Assembly: GCA_030428695.1 (NCBI GenBank)
Contig: JAUIEM010000038.1
Location: 1-35,977, forward strand
Reading direction: 5' to 3'
From: a bacterium
Lineage (GTDB): Bacteria; Planctomycetota; J058; JAJDCP01
DNA: 35,977 nucleotides
Part shown: one piece after another, positions 14,801-22,289 of the stretch
Layout: the number at the start of each line of letters is the position of its first letter
Numbering within the stretch: position 1 is the stretch's first letter
Position numbers and translations under genes: made by a program
The notes under the pieces: model-generated
Told to the model about the DNA's origin: nothing
Database searches by the model: none
What the model saw: the letters and a program-made list of their open reading frames with translations, nothing else

Positions 14801-17484
14801 AAGCGCGGATCGCCCTCCCAGCGCAGCCGCAGCGGCAGGGTGTTGACGAACAGCCCGATCAGCCCCGCGAGCCGTGGATCGCCGCGGTCGGCGATCGGCG
14901 TGCCGATCACCTGGTCGCGCCGGCCCCCGTGGCGGAAGAGCACCGCGCTGAAGCCGGCGAGCAGGGTCATGAACAGGGTCGCGCCGCGGCACCGCCCGAG
15001 CGCCCGCAGCCCCGCGCTGAGCTCCGCGTCGAGGGCGAAGGTCAGCGCGCTGCCGGCGAAGCCCTGGCGCGCGGGGCGGGGGTGGTCGAGGGCCAGCGCG
15101 TGCACCGTCGGCGCGCCCGCCAGGCTCGCGCAGCGGGCCTCGAGCGCGGCCGCGTCGGCGCTCGCCGCGCGCCAGGCCGCGTAGTCGGGATAGCGCAGGG
15201 GCAGGGGCGGTAGCCGGGCGTCGGCGCTGGCCAGGAAGCTCCCGTACAGGAGCCCGAGCTCGCGCCACAGCACGTCGAAGGACCACACGTCGCAGGCGAT
15301 GTGGTGGATGACGAACGCGAGCCGATGGCGGCGCGGCCCGAGCCGGATCAGCATCACCCGCCAGGTGTCGCGCTCGAGCTCGTAGGGGAGGGTGAGGAAG
15401 GCGGCGGCCCGGCGCGCCGCTTCCGGAGCGCCTGCGCTGAGGTCGAGAAACTGCAGGCCGAAGAGGCCGGGAGGCGCGACGCGCTGCACCGGCTGGCCGT
15501 CGACGGACGGGAAGCAGGTGCGCAGCGCGACATGGCGCTCCTCGATCGCGCCGAGCGCACGGCGCAGGGTCGGAATGGACAGGTCGCCCTCGAGCTCGAA
15601 CATCCGCACGACCTGGTAGGCAGCGCCGCCGACGAGCTGGTGCAGGAACCACAGCCGCCGCTGGCCGGGGGACAGCGGCGCGTCTTCGTCCGCGCCCCGG
15701 CGCTCCAGGGCCGGTCCCGTGGGGTGGCTCCCGGCGCGGCCGGCGAGGGCGGCCGCGAGCTGGCGCACCGTCGGGGCCGCAAACAGCTCCTGCAGGCTGA
15801 GCTCGGCGACGTCCTCGGTGATCCTCCCGACCAGGCGCAGGGCGAGCAGGGAGTGGCCGCCGAGGTCGAAGAAGTCGTCCTCCACCCCGATCCAGGGGGC
15901 GGCGAAGGTCTCGCGCCAGCACGCGAGCAGCGCGTGCTCGAGGGGGCTCTCCGGCGCGATGTACGCCGAGCGCAGACCCGGCCGCAGGGCGTCCAGCGCC
16001 GGCAGGCGCGCGCGCTCGAGCTTCCCGTGCGGGCTCCGGGGCAGGCTGTCGAGGAACAGGAAGCTCGACGGGATCATGTATTCCGGCACCAGGCTGGCGA
16101 GCTGCCGGCGCAGCCGGTCGGCGTCGCGCGCCTCCGCGACGACGTAGGCGATCAGCCGGGTCTCGCCTGCAATCTCCGGCGCGAGCACCGCGCCGTCGCG
16201 CACCCCCGGGAGCGAGAGCAGGGCCGCGGAGACCTCGCGCAGGTCGACCTGGAAGCCGCGGACCTTGCGCTTGGCGTCCCGGCGCCCGAGGTGCCGCAGC
16301 AGACCGTCCGGCCCGAGCCGCCCGCGGTCCCCGGTCAGGTACACCCGGGCCTCGCCGCCGTCCGGGTCGGGCAGGAAGGCGGCCGCGGTCAGGTCCGGGC
16401 GGCCGAAGTAGCCCGGCGAGAGGTAGCGGCTGCGCACGGCGATCAGCCCCTCGTCGCCGCTGACGGGGCGATGGGCGTCGTCGAGCAGCAGGATCTCCAT
16501 GTCCTCGACGGGATGGCCGACGGGCAGGAAGCGCCCGTCCATCGGCAAGGCCGCCTCGACGACACACTGGCGCACCGTCGAACACTCGGTCATCGCCAGC
16601 GCGTGGATCAGGCGCGTGCTCTTCGGGAAGCGCCGCAGGAAGCGCCGCGCGTCCGCGCTGCGCAGGGCGTCCCCGGCGACGAAGATGGTGCGCAGCCGGC
16701 CGAGGCTCCCGATGTCGACGTCCGGCTCGAGCAGCAGCCGGAAGAAGTGCGCGGGCGCGTGCAGCAGGGTGGCGTGATGCGTGGCAAGGCGTCCGGCGAC
16801 GTTCTCGGGCGCGCCGAGGTCGGTGACCAGCGTCGCCCCCTGGCTCAGCGCGCCGAACAGCGCCCGGAAGCCGGCGGCGAAGGCGAAGGAGCCCGGCCGG
16901 TACAGCCGCTCCCCGGGGCCGAGGCGGAGCGCGCGTGCATAGCGGCCGATCGCGTGCAGCCAGTTGCGGTGCGTCTGCATCACGCCCTTGGGCTCGCCCG
17001 TCGAGCCGGAGGTGAACAGGATCGAGGCGAGGCTGTCGGGGGCGCAGGCGGGTGCATCCGGGGGCGGCGCGTTTTCCCCCTGGTCGAGGGGGAGGATCTC
17101 CGCTGCGGGGCAGAGCGCGCGGCAGCGCTCGCGCTCTTCCGGAGCGCTGAGGATCACCGCCGGCGCGACCCGGCGCAGGATCGCCTCGAGCCGCGCGTCG
17201 CCATCGGAGGGATCGAGCGGCACGACGCAGCCGCCCGCGGTCAGGATCCCGAGCATCCCCCCCACCAGCTCGAGGGACACGCCGCCGAGCACGCAGACCG
17301 GCCGGTCCGCGCATCCGAGCTCGCGCAGCCGCTGCCCGACCCCCCCGGCCCGGCGCCGCAGCGTCGCGTAGTCGAGGCTCTCGGCGCCGATCGCGATCGC
17401 TTCACGACGGGGCTGGCGCGTGGCGTGATGATCGAAGCGCGCAGGCAGGGTGGCGAGGGCCCGCGATGCCGCCGACCCGCTCAA
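11842..17484 (-). CDS. Bimodular non-ribosomal peptide synthetase (A-T-C-A-T-TE)
   Basis: An 1880-residue megasynthase. A1 (about 1-500): ILFTSGSTGEPKGV near 155, YLTGDRG, GRRDAKRKVRGF, PHGKLER. Its A4 region reads FAFAAGF, so Ala replaces the usual substrate-amino-binding Asp, and AMTECST replaces YGPTE. T1: LGGHSL, Ser near 544. C domain (about 600-1040): SPGQRRLWF, RHVALRTCF, and HHIACDVWS near 725, with Val in place of the usual Gly of HHxxxDG. A2 (about 1040-1540): YTSGSTGRPKGV, FDATTFELW, NGYGPTEG, PHGKLDR; the ten specificity residues by my hand alignment to GrsA are DAFWLGGTFK, one change from the valine code DAFWIGGTFK. T2: GGSSL near 1582. TE (about 1640-1880): GYSLGG. There is no starter C domain. 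Predicted chemistry: a non-alpha-amino starter acid joined to valine, then hydrolysed or cyclised by TE. The start is a TTG overlapping the dioxygenase stop (TTGA). Confidence 0.93.
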   Translation of the reverse strand: MSGSAASRALATLPARFDHHATRQPRREAIAIGAESLDYATLRRRAGGVGQRLRELGCADRPVCVLGGVSLELVGGMLGILTAGGCVVPLDPSDGDARLEAILRRVAPAVILSAPEERERCRALCPAAEILPLDQGENAPPPDAPACAPDSLASILFTSGSTGEPKGVMQTHRNWLHAIGRYARALRLGPGERLYRPGSFAFAAGFRALFGALSQGATLVTDLGAPENVAGRLATHHATLLHAPAHFFRLLLEPDVDIGSLGRLRTIFVAGDALRSADARRFLRRFPKSTRLIHALAMTECSTVRQCVVEAALPMDGRFLPVGHPVEDMEILLLDDAHRPVSGDEGLIAVRSRYLSPGYFGRPDLTAAAFLPDPDGGEARVYLTGDRGRLGPDGLLRHLGRRDAKRKVRGFQVDLREVSAALLSLPGVRDGAVLAPEIAGETRLIAYVVAEARDADRLRRQLASLVPEYMIPSSFLFLDSLPRSPHGKLERARLPALDALRPGLRSAYIAPESPLEHALLACWRETFAAPWIGVEDDFFDLGGHSLLALRLVGRITEDVAELSLQELFAAPTVRQLAAALAGRAGSHPTGPALERRGADEDAPLSPGQRRLWFLHQLVGGAAYQVVRMFELEGDLSIPTLRRALGAIEERHVALRTCFPSVDGQPVQRVAPPGLFGLQFLDLSAGAPEAARRAAAFLTLPYELERDTWRVMLIRLGPRRHRLAFVIHHIACDVWSFDVLWRELGLLYGSFLASADARLPPLPLRYPDYAAWRAASADAAALEARCASLAGAPTVHALALDHPRPARQGFAGSALTFALDAELSAGLRALGRCRGATLFMTLLAGFSAVLFRHGGRRDQVIGTPIADRGDPRLAGLIGLFVNTLPLRLRWEGDPRFLEHLFLVREVALDAYAYREVPFESLVERLNPPRSLRHEPLVQVIFSLQTARNDAPRLEGLTVTPLPQERTATGYDLEVHLWEEGDALAGRWVYDSALFEEATVRLLQSHLRALLRAAVAAPETRLSELCLWGDDERETVLLRWNATARPFPQRSLPRLFEAQVARAPAAVALRCDGRATSYRALDEAANRIAHALLARGLRPDTPVGLCAPRSTAWVAGMLGILKAGGGYLPLDPCDPAPRLRQMLEDSSAALCLTSGEGGQKLAGSGVALLALEEALRAGPTHSPGIAVGPQQLAYVVYTSGSTGRPKGVAVAQSAVVRLVYGAYCRFGPDRVFLHAAAPTFDATTFELWGALLHGARVVLAPPERSAFGELPRLIAAEGVTTAWLTASLFNQLVDLEQIGPLRGLDELLIGGEALSPPHVARTRELLPETALINGYGPTEGTTFTTTFRIPPAPGAGPLPIGRPIANTRVYILDERLRPQPIGLRGELCIAGEGLARGYLGSPTLTAARFVEVELDGRSERVYRSGDVARWRSDGQLEFLGRRDQQVKVRGYRVEPGELEAVLRDHPAVRDAAVIARPRADTAELLAYVVHAADAHISSGALRNDLARQLPDWMLPAAITFLPRLPLTPHGKLDRAALPGPAEAAPAEGPRAAPENELERTLLALWRTELAVPGLGCEDDFFARGGSSLIAARLTVAMERAAERRIPLQLLFQHPTVRSLARAIDDCPDTCLVTLRPGAERPPLYLVHGLFGELFGLIDFARRLPGDFPVRGVQAIEHAGASRPTSFEGMAARYVSDLCAAQPEGPFFLCGYSLGGVVAFEIARQLQHRGRRVGQLFLLDTRVPRLPAWIHIASLLPHLPTDLRGHLARISRLPRPRWGRALRACADYYRALFGRNGCVRPLDRRHQEDAYYLLARDYIPRPTAIPTTLFACRGHGYYQAGPLWTILTRGRTRIVDFHLRHRELIYSDRLARLLSEHLLGDAG

Positions 17485-18683
17485 GACAGCCGGTCGATGA
17501 CCGAGGCGCGGGTGGCGTCCCGGTGCCCTTCGAGGTAGTGCGCGGGCGTGCCGCCGGTTCCGACCGAGGCGGAGTTGGCGGGGGAGTCGAGGTCCGTCGC
17601 GCGGTAGGCGAAGACGTAGTCCCGCGCGATCTGCAGGTGGGTGGTGCGGAAGCGGCCGAGCGTCTCACAGCAGGCGTTGTAGGCCTCGAGCAGCCGCGCG
17701 CCGGCCTCTCCGCGCGCGGCGGAGGATTCCACGAAGCCCCGCAGCCCGCTTTCGCCGAGCCAGTCGAGGAAGGCGCGGTGGGCCGGCGGCATGTAGGCGC
17801 GCATTGCCCGCCGGTGCGCGCTGAGCCCGTCGACCGGGTGCTCGATGCCGAGGGTCTCGTCGATGGCCGGGATCACCGAGCTCTGCGCCCCGGTCTCCCC
17901 GCGGAAGCGCATCGGCTCCCCGGCGAAGCCCGGCGCATCCTCGTACACCATGCCGCGGGCGAAGGCCTCGTTGTTCTCCCAACCGTGGGTGTAGGGCCGC
18001 ACGCGCAGGAAGTAGACGTAGGGGTCGCAGCGCTCGCGGACGCGGCGGAAGGTCTTCTCGATGCGGGTGATCCCGTGCGCGAGCCGCCGCAGGGCCCCGG
18101 TCAGCGCGTCGGTCTTCCCCGCCCGCGCCGCCAGACTCGCCTCCACACAGGACGCGAGCGCGGTCCCGGCCTCCGCCTCGACGACGACGTGGGTCAGGAT
18201 GAACCAGGCCTCGTCGACCCCGTGCGAGATGCTGATCCGCACCCGCAGGTTGTCGAAGGACAGGGGCCGGTCGGGGTCGATCAGCGCCCAGTTGCCGAGC
18301 ACGTAGTCGATATAGGCCATGATCGGCGGCAGGTCGAGGGCGGCGGAGACCTCGCACAGGGGGACTGCCAGAGCCGCCGGCAGCACCTGCCCGGTCGGCT
18401 CCTCCCCGAACACCCAGGCCTGGCCGGTCGTCGTCAGCAGCATACGGGCGCGGGCGAGCAGCTTCGGGTCGCCGCGCAGCCCCGCCGTGTCGAGCACCGG
18501 CAGGCGACCGACGGCCGAGCGGATCGCGCCGACCGCCAGCAGTGAAGTCAGCGAGCCGGCGAGCTCCTCCCAGGGCGCGTACGCTTCCGGGAGTCTGTCG
18601 GCGGTCGCTTGCAGGAAGCCGATGTGGGGGGAGACGCCGAAGTGCTCGAACACTTCGTTCGCGTCCGTCGCGGGGAGCTGCAT
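17481..18683 (-). CDS. Indoleamine 2,3-dioxygenase-like haem enzyme
   Basis: A 400-residue member of the indoleamine/tryptophan dioxygenase superfamily, by similarity to human IDO1. Matching blocks in order: FRGETGAQSSVIPAID with TLGI (IDO1 GGSAGQSSVF..FD), RAYMPPAHRAFLDWL (RRYMPPAHRNFL), EAYNACCETL, FRTTHLQIARDY with the proximal haem ligand His349 (IDO1 SYHLQIV), and GTGGT near the C terminus. The family opens the indole ring of L-tryptophan or related indoles to N-formylkynurenine. The stop overlaps the TTG start of the NRPS by 4 nt, so the two are co-translated and likely form one pathway. GGAGG lies 4 bp before the ATG at 18683. The true substrate (free Trp, an indole acid or a carrier-bound group) cannot be read from sequence. 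Confidence 0.88.
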   Translation of the reverse strand: MQLPATDANEVFEHFGVSPHIGFLQATADRLPEAYAPWEELAGSLTSLLAVGAIRSAVGRLPVLDTAGLRGDPKLLARARMLLTTTGQAWVFGEEPTGQVLPAALAVPLCEVSAALDLPPIMAYIDYVLGNWALIDPDRPLSFDNLRVRISISHGVDEAWFILTHVVVEAEAGTALASCVEASLAARAGKTDALTGALRRLAHGITRIEKTFRRVRERCDPYVYFLRVRPYTHGWENNEAFARGMVYEDAPGFAGEPMRFRGETGAQSSVIPAIDETLGIEHPVDGLSAHRRAMRAYMPPAHRAFLDWLGESGLRGFVESSAARGEAGARLLEAYNACCETLGRFRTTHLQIARDYVFAYRATDLDSPANSASVGTGGTPAHYLEGHRDATRASVIDRLS

Positions 18684-18737
18684 CGATCCTCCAGAAGAGC
18701 ACGTGGGGGGCCAGGACAGTCGATCTGGCGCGTCCTG

Positions 18738-18743
18738 AGTCTA
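18738..18743 (-). promoter_or_regulatory. Candidate -10 of the dioxygenase-NRPS operon
   Basis: TAGACT on the minus strand, about 55 bp before the dioxygenase start. It is the only -10-like word there. No good -35 was found (TGGCCC at 17-bp spacing). Confidence 0.25.
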
Positions 18744-18814
18744 CCGTCGATCCCAAACCCGGGCCAGGGATCTGATCGAGGATGCCGAGGAGGCGCGAGA
18801 GCGCGAGGAGGCCT

Positions 18815-19735
18815 TCACCCCAGCCCCTCCCGCAGCCCCTCGCCGAGCGCCCGCAGGTTCTCCGGCCGGCCGTGCAGGAGGTCGAGGCCGGCGGACACGC
18901 ACAGCTGGGCGGCGAGGCCGAAGGGCCAGGTCAGGTGCTCGAGGCCGGAGGCGTGGCGGCGGAACAGGCGCAGGTTGTGGGCGGCCTTGAGCCGGGTCTT
19001 GAGGGCGGAGCGCCCGCCGCCGCTGAAGCTCGAGACCTTGTGCCAGACCCGCGCCGCCGGCACGTACATCGTGCGCCAGCCGGCCCGGCGGGCTCGCAGG
19101 CAGAGGTCGGCGTCCTCGCCGTAGGCGGGGTGGAAGGCCGGGTCGAAGAGCCCGATCTCGCGCAGCATCGAGGCCCGCAGCAACATCGCGCAGCCGGTGA
19201 CGTAGCCGGTGTCCTCGACCGTGTCGTAGTCTCCCCGGTCGCGGCGGTGGATCCCGCGGTGGGCGACCAGCCCGGCCCGCAGGGAGAGCACGCCGCCGGC
19301 GTACCAGAGCACGTCGGGCCGGTCGAAGAAGTAGATCTTCGCGCCGAGGACGCCGGCCCGAGGGTGGCGCTCGCCGACCTCGACCAGGCGCGCGATCGCG
19401 TCGGGGGCGATCTCGGTGTCGTTGTTGAGCAGGAAGACCCAGTCCGCGCCTTCGTCGAGGGCGCGCTGCATGCCGACGTTGTTGCCGCCGCCGAAGCCGA
19501 GGTTCGAGCCGGTGTCGAGCAGGGGGAGCGCCGGGAACTGCGCCCGCACGGCGGCCTGGCTGCCGTCGGTCGAGGCGTTGTCGACGACGATGGTCGACAG
19601 GCCGGGGAAGGTCTGCCGGGCGAGCGAGCGCAGCGTGGTCAGCAGCAGCTCGCGCCCGTTGAGGTTGAGGACGACGCAGGCGACGCGCGGTGCGCTAGAT
19701 GTCGTCGTCGTCCTCGAGCACGAACTCTTCGTCAT
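18815..19735 (-). CDS. Family 2 glycosyltransferase (rhamnosyltransferase-like)
   Basis: A 306-residue inverting glycosyltransferase with GT-A fold. It shows RVACVVLNLNGRELL, IVVDNASTDGS, GFGGGNN, FLLNNDTEI (metal/nucleotide-site acid in the NNDT form), the acceptor segment TGCAMLLR, and PAYGEDADLCLRARRAGWR, the ED region with the catalytic base. This is the WcaE/RfbF-like group that adds sugars such as rhamnose to cell-surface glycans. The only possible start, the ATG at 19735, lies 41 nt inside the 3' end of the preceding vWA gene and has GGAG upstream, so it is translationally coupled. Linkage to two exported vWA proteins suggests glycosylation of surface material, which is inferred. Confidence 0.88.
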   Translation of the reverse strand: MTKSSCSRTTTTSSAPRVACVVLNLNGRELLLTTLRSLARQTFPGLSTIVVDNASTDGSQAAVRAQFPALPLLDTGSNLGFGGGNNVGMQRALDEGADWVFLLNNDTEIAPDAIARLVEVGERHPRAGVLGAKIYFFDRPDVLWYAGGVLSLRAGLVAHRGIHRRDRGDYDTVEDTGYVTGCAMLLRASMLREIGLFDPAFHPAYGEDADLCLRARRAGWRTMYVPAARVWHKVSSFSGGGRSALKTRLKAAHNLRLFRRHASGLEHLTWPFGLAAQLCVSAGLDLLHGRPENLRALGEGLREGLG

Positions 19736-22289
19736 CGTCGATCTCCGAGCCCGTGCTGACCGGGATGTCGTCCTCGTCGTCGAGCACGAACTCGTCGTCC
19801 TCGAAGCGGTCGCGCTCGTCCTGGGTCGGGTCCTGCTCGAAGAAGCGGCACTGGAAGCTGCCGAAGTTCAGCAGGTCGCCGTGCTTGAGCAGCTTCTTGC
19901 CGCTGACCGGCTGGCCCTCGACCTTGCACCCGACGCCCTTGGGCAGGACGAGCTTCGTCTTCCCGTGGCTCTTGCCGATGCCGCCCTGGACGAAGCGCAC
20001 GCCCTCGGGGACCTCGGGCAGGCCGCGGGCCTTGTTCCCGCGCAGCCCGTACTTGTGGTCGATCATCAGCACGCCGTCGCGGGCGAGGAAACCCGAGCGC
20101 ACCGCGACGAGCTGCTGGCGCTCCCACTGCGGCCGCAGGAGCCACCACAGGAGCAGCAGCAGCAGCAGGATCAGCAGCGGCAGGATCCACCACAGGTTCT
20201 CCATCAGCCAGCTCGGCCGCTCACCCTGGTACACCACCGGCACGTCGAGCCGCTCGGGCCGGCCCTGCACGACCTCGACTCGCAGCACGAGGGTAGCGAG
20301 GTCGTCGGGCAGGCGGTCGCTGCTGGTGACCTTGACCGCGAGCTTCGCGGGCACCGGCGTGTCGGCGACCAGGGCGGTCGAGTCGGGGCTGATCGCGAGC
20401 TCGAGCGCGGCGGCGGTGTCCTCGTGGCCGGTGTAGAGCTTGACCTGCTCGCCGGCGAACATCTCGACCTCGATGAAGAAGTCGACGCCGGACTCCTGCT
20501 CGGTCCGGTGCTCGAGAGGCACCCCGAGCTCTTCCAGGGCCTCGCCGCCGGGTGCCGCGACGACCCGCAGGCCACGCTGCCGCGCGACCAGCGTCGGATG
20601 GGCGTTGGGGGCGAACACCGCCGCGCCGGAGGGCTCACGGACGGTGTACTCACCGGCCTCGGTCAGCGGGACGTCCGCGTAGGCGAGCTTGCCGACCGTC
20701 TGCAGCGCGACGCTCTGCTCGCCGTCCGGCGTCGCGACCGTCACCTCGCCCAGCGGCGGCAGCGCGCCCTTCGTCGCCTCGAGCTCGACCCGCACGGTCG
20801 TGCCGAGGAAGCCCTCCCCGGCCGCCATCCCGTAACGCACGAGCGGCAGCACGGTGAAGGGCTCGGTCAGGGGCTCGGAGCTGTAGACCCAGCGGCCGGT
20901 GCGGTCTTTGAGCGCCGTCACCGTCGCGGTCAGGGCGTGCGGCCCGGTGGCGCCGCTGCGCGGGATCACCCAGGGGATGGTCAGGGTCGAGCCGCCGAAA
21001 CGCTCGGCGCGCGGCTGCTCACCGTCCGGGCCGGCGAACAGGAGCTGGGCCTCCATGCCCGCGAGCAGGTCCGGATCGCTCAGCGGCTCGCCGTCCGCTC
21101 GCACTTCCAGGCTGAAGGAGACGGTGTCGCCGGGGTGCGCGGGCCGCTCGGGATGGTTCCGCCGCAGCGCGGTCTCGAAGGCGAAGCGGTAGTAGACGAT
21201 GCTCTCGAAGCCGGCGGCGCTCCCGGAGCGGTTCTTCAGCACCAGGGTGTAGGCGCCGGGCGCGCGGCCCTGGATGTCGATCACCCGGTACAGCATGCCC
21301 GCGCCGCGCACGGCGACGTCGCGGACGATCGAGGTGCCCGAGGCGTCGAGCACGTCGACCTCGTAATCGCGGGTCGTCGCCTGGGTGACCAGCTTGGTCA
21401 GCTTCGCGCCCTGGTAGATGCGGAAGGGCACCTCGAGCTGGCCGCCGCCGCTGATGTTCTGGGCCTGGTAGCCGAGGCCGCGGCTGATCCAGCCGCGCGT
21501 GATCTCGGGAGGCAGATCGTCGAAGGCCTTGAGGAAGACGTTGCGCAGGCTCTGCTTGTCGACCGTCAACAAGGGCGCGTTCTTCGCCGCCTTCGCGATC
21601 TTCTCGAGGAAGGGGTTGCTCTGCTCCTGGTCGGACCAGCGCAGCCAGATCGGCGTCAGGAACACCGACTCGTCCTCGAGCAGCGGGAAGACCTCCTCCT
21701 CGAGGATCAGCTTCGCCGCCTCGTTGCAGTTCTCGAGCGAGGCGCGTCCGTACTCGTCCCGCGCCCGGTCGAGATAGCGCTGGGCCGCCGAGCCGTCTTC
21801 CTCGACGTCCATCTTGCCGTCGGTGAACAGGATCACCCACAGCTTGTTGGTGCGCCCGCTCGCCCGCCGCTGCTCCATCACCGCCTTCAGGCCGCGGCCG
21901 AGGCAGACGTTGAAGTCGGTCGCGTAGCCGAAGGGCTCGAGCTCGTTCTCGATCGCGTCCTTCCACGAGTCGAGCAGGGCGTCGCGCAGCCGCGGCTCGG
22001 TCGGCACCTCGTTGAAGGGGATCAGCCGCAGGCGCTCGTCCGTCGTCTCATTCCAGCCCGCGAACTGGAACAGGCCGACCTGGCCGCCGCCCTCGTCCTG
22101 GGTGAAGTCGAGGAAGGCGCGGATCGCGTCCTTGCGGAAGTCCTCCTGGTCCGAGCGATCGATGCTGAAGGAGCCGTCGATCAGGAACAGGATGTCGACC
22201 GGCTCCTGCCCGTGGACCGTGGCCGCCAGCAAGCACAGCAGCGGGAGGAGCCGGCGCCGCAGGAATCCCGGTGCGTCGAACGGGCTCAA
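19695..22289 (-). CDS. vWA transmembrane protein with FHA-like and acidic tail
   Basis: 864 residues. A signal peptide (core LLPLLCLLAATVHG) is followed directly by a vWA domain: VDILFLIDGSFS gives a complete DxSxS metal site (Asp38, Ser40, Ser42), and ILFTDGKMD is the later acidic site. Beta-rich segments of unknown family occupy about 270-690. A membrane segment (WWILPLLILLLLLLLWWLL, about 700-722) precedes a tail of about 140 residues. That tail has GGIGKSHGKTKLVLPKG and LKHGDLLNFGSFQCRF, which looks like an FHA-type fold, and ends with two copies of an acidic motif, DDEFVLDDEDDI and DDEEFVLEDDDDI. The likely topology is vWA outside and the tail in the cytoplasm. The TTG start overlaps the stop of the upstream vWA gene (TTGA). 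Confidence 0.85.
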   Translation of the reverse strand: MSPFDAPGFLRRRLLPLLCLLAATVHGQEPVDILFLIDGSFSIDRSDQEDFRKDAIRAFLDFTQDEGGGQVGLFQFAGWNETTDERLRLIPFNEVPTEPRLRDALLDSWKDAIENELEPFGYATDFNVCLGRGLKAVMEQRRASGRTNKLWVILFTDGKMDVEEDGSAAQRYLDRARDEYGRASLENCNEAAKLILEEEVFPLLEDESVFLTPIWLRWSDQEQSNPFLEKIAKAAKNAPLLTVDKQSLRNVFLKAFDDLPPEITRGWISRGLGYQAQNISGGGQLEVPFRIYQGAKLTKLVTQATTRDYEVDVLDASGTSIVRDVAVRGAGMLYRVIDIQGRAPGAYTLVLKNRSGSAAGFESIVYYRFAFETALRRNHPERPAHPGDTVSFSLEVRADGEPLSDPDLLAGMEAQLLFAGPDGEQPRAERFGGSTLTIPWVIPRSGATGPHALTATVTALKDRTGRWVYSSEPLTEPFTVLPLVRYGMAAGEGFLGTTVRVELEATKGALPPLGEVTVATPDGEQSVALQTVGKLAYADVPLTEAGEYTVREPSGAAVFAPNAHPTLVARQRGLRVVAAPGGEALEELGVPLEHRTEQESGVDFFIEVEMFAGEQVKLYTGHEDTAAALELAISPDSTALVADTPVPAKLAVKVTSSDRLPDDLATLVLRVEVVQGRPERLDVPVVYQGERPSWLMENLWWILPLLILLLLLLLWWLLRPQWERQQLVAVRSGFLARDGVLMIDHKYGLRGNKARGLPEVPEGVRFVQGGIGKSHGKTKLVLPKGVGCKVEGQPVSGKKLLKHGDLLNFGSFQCRFFEQDPTQDERDRFEDDEFVLDDEDDIPVSTGSEIDDDEEFVLEDDDDI

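Noticed and set aside
15301..17538. Long plus-strand frame opposite the NRPS
   Set aside because: Shadow of the megasynthase; no recognisable domain.
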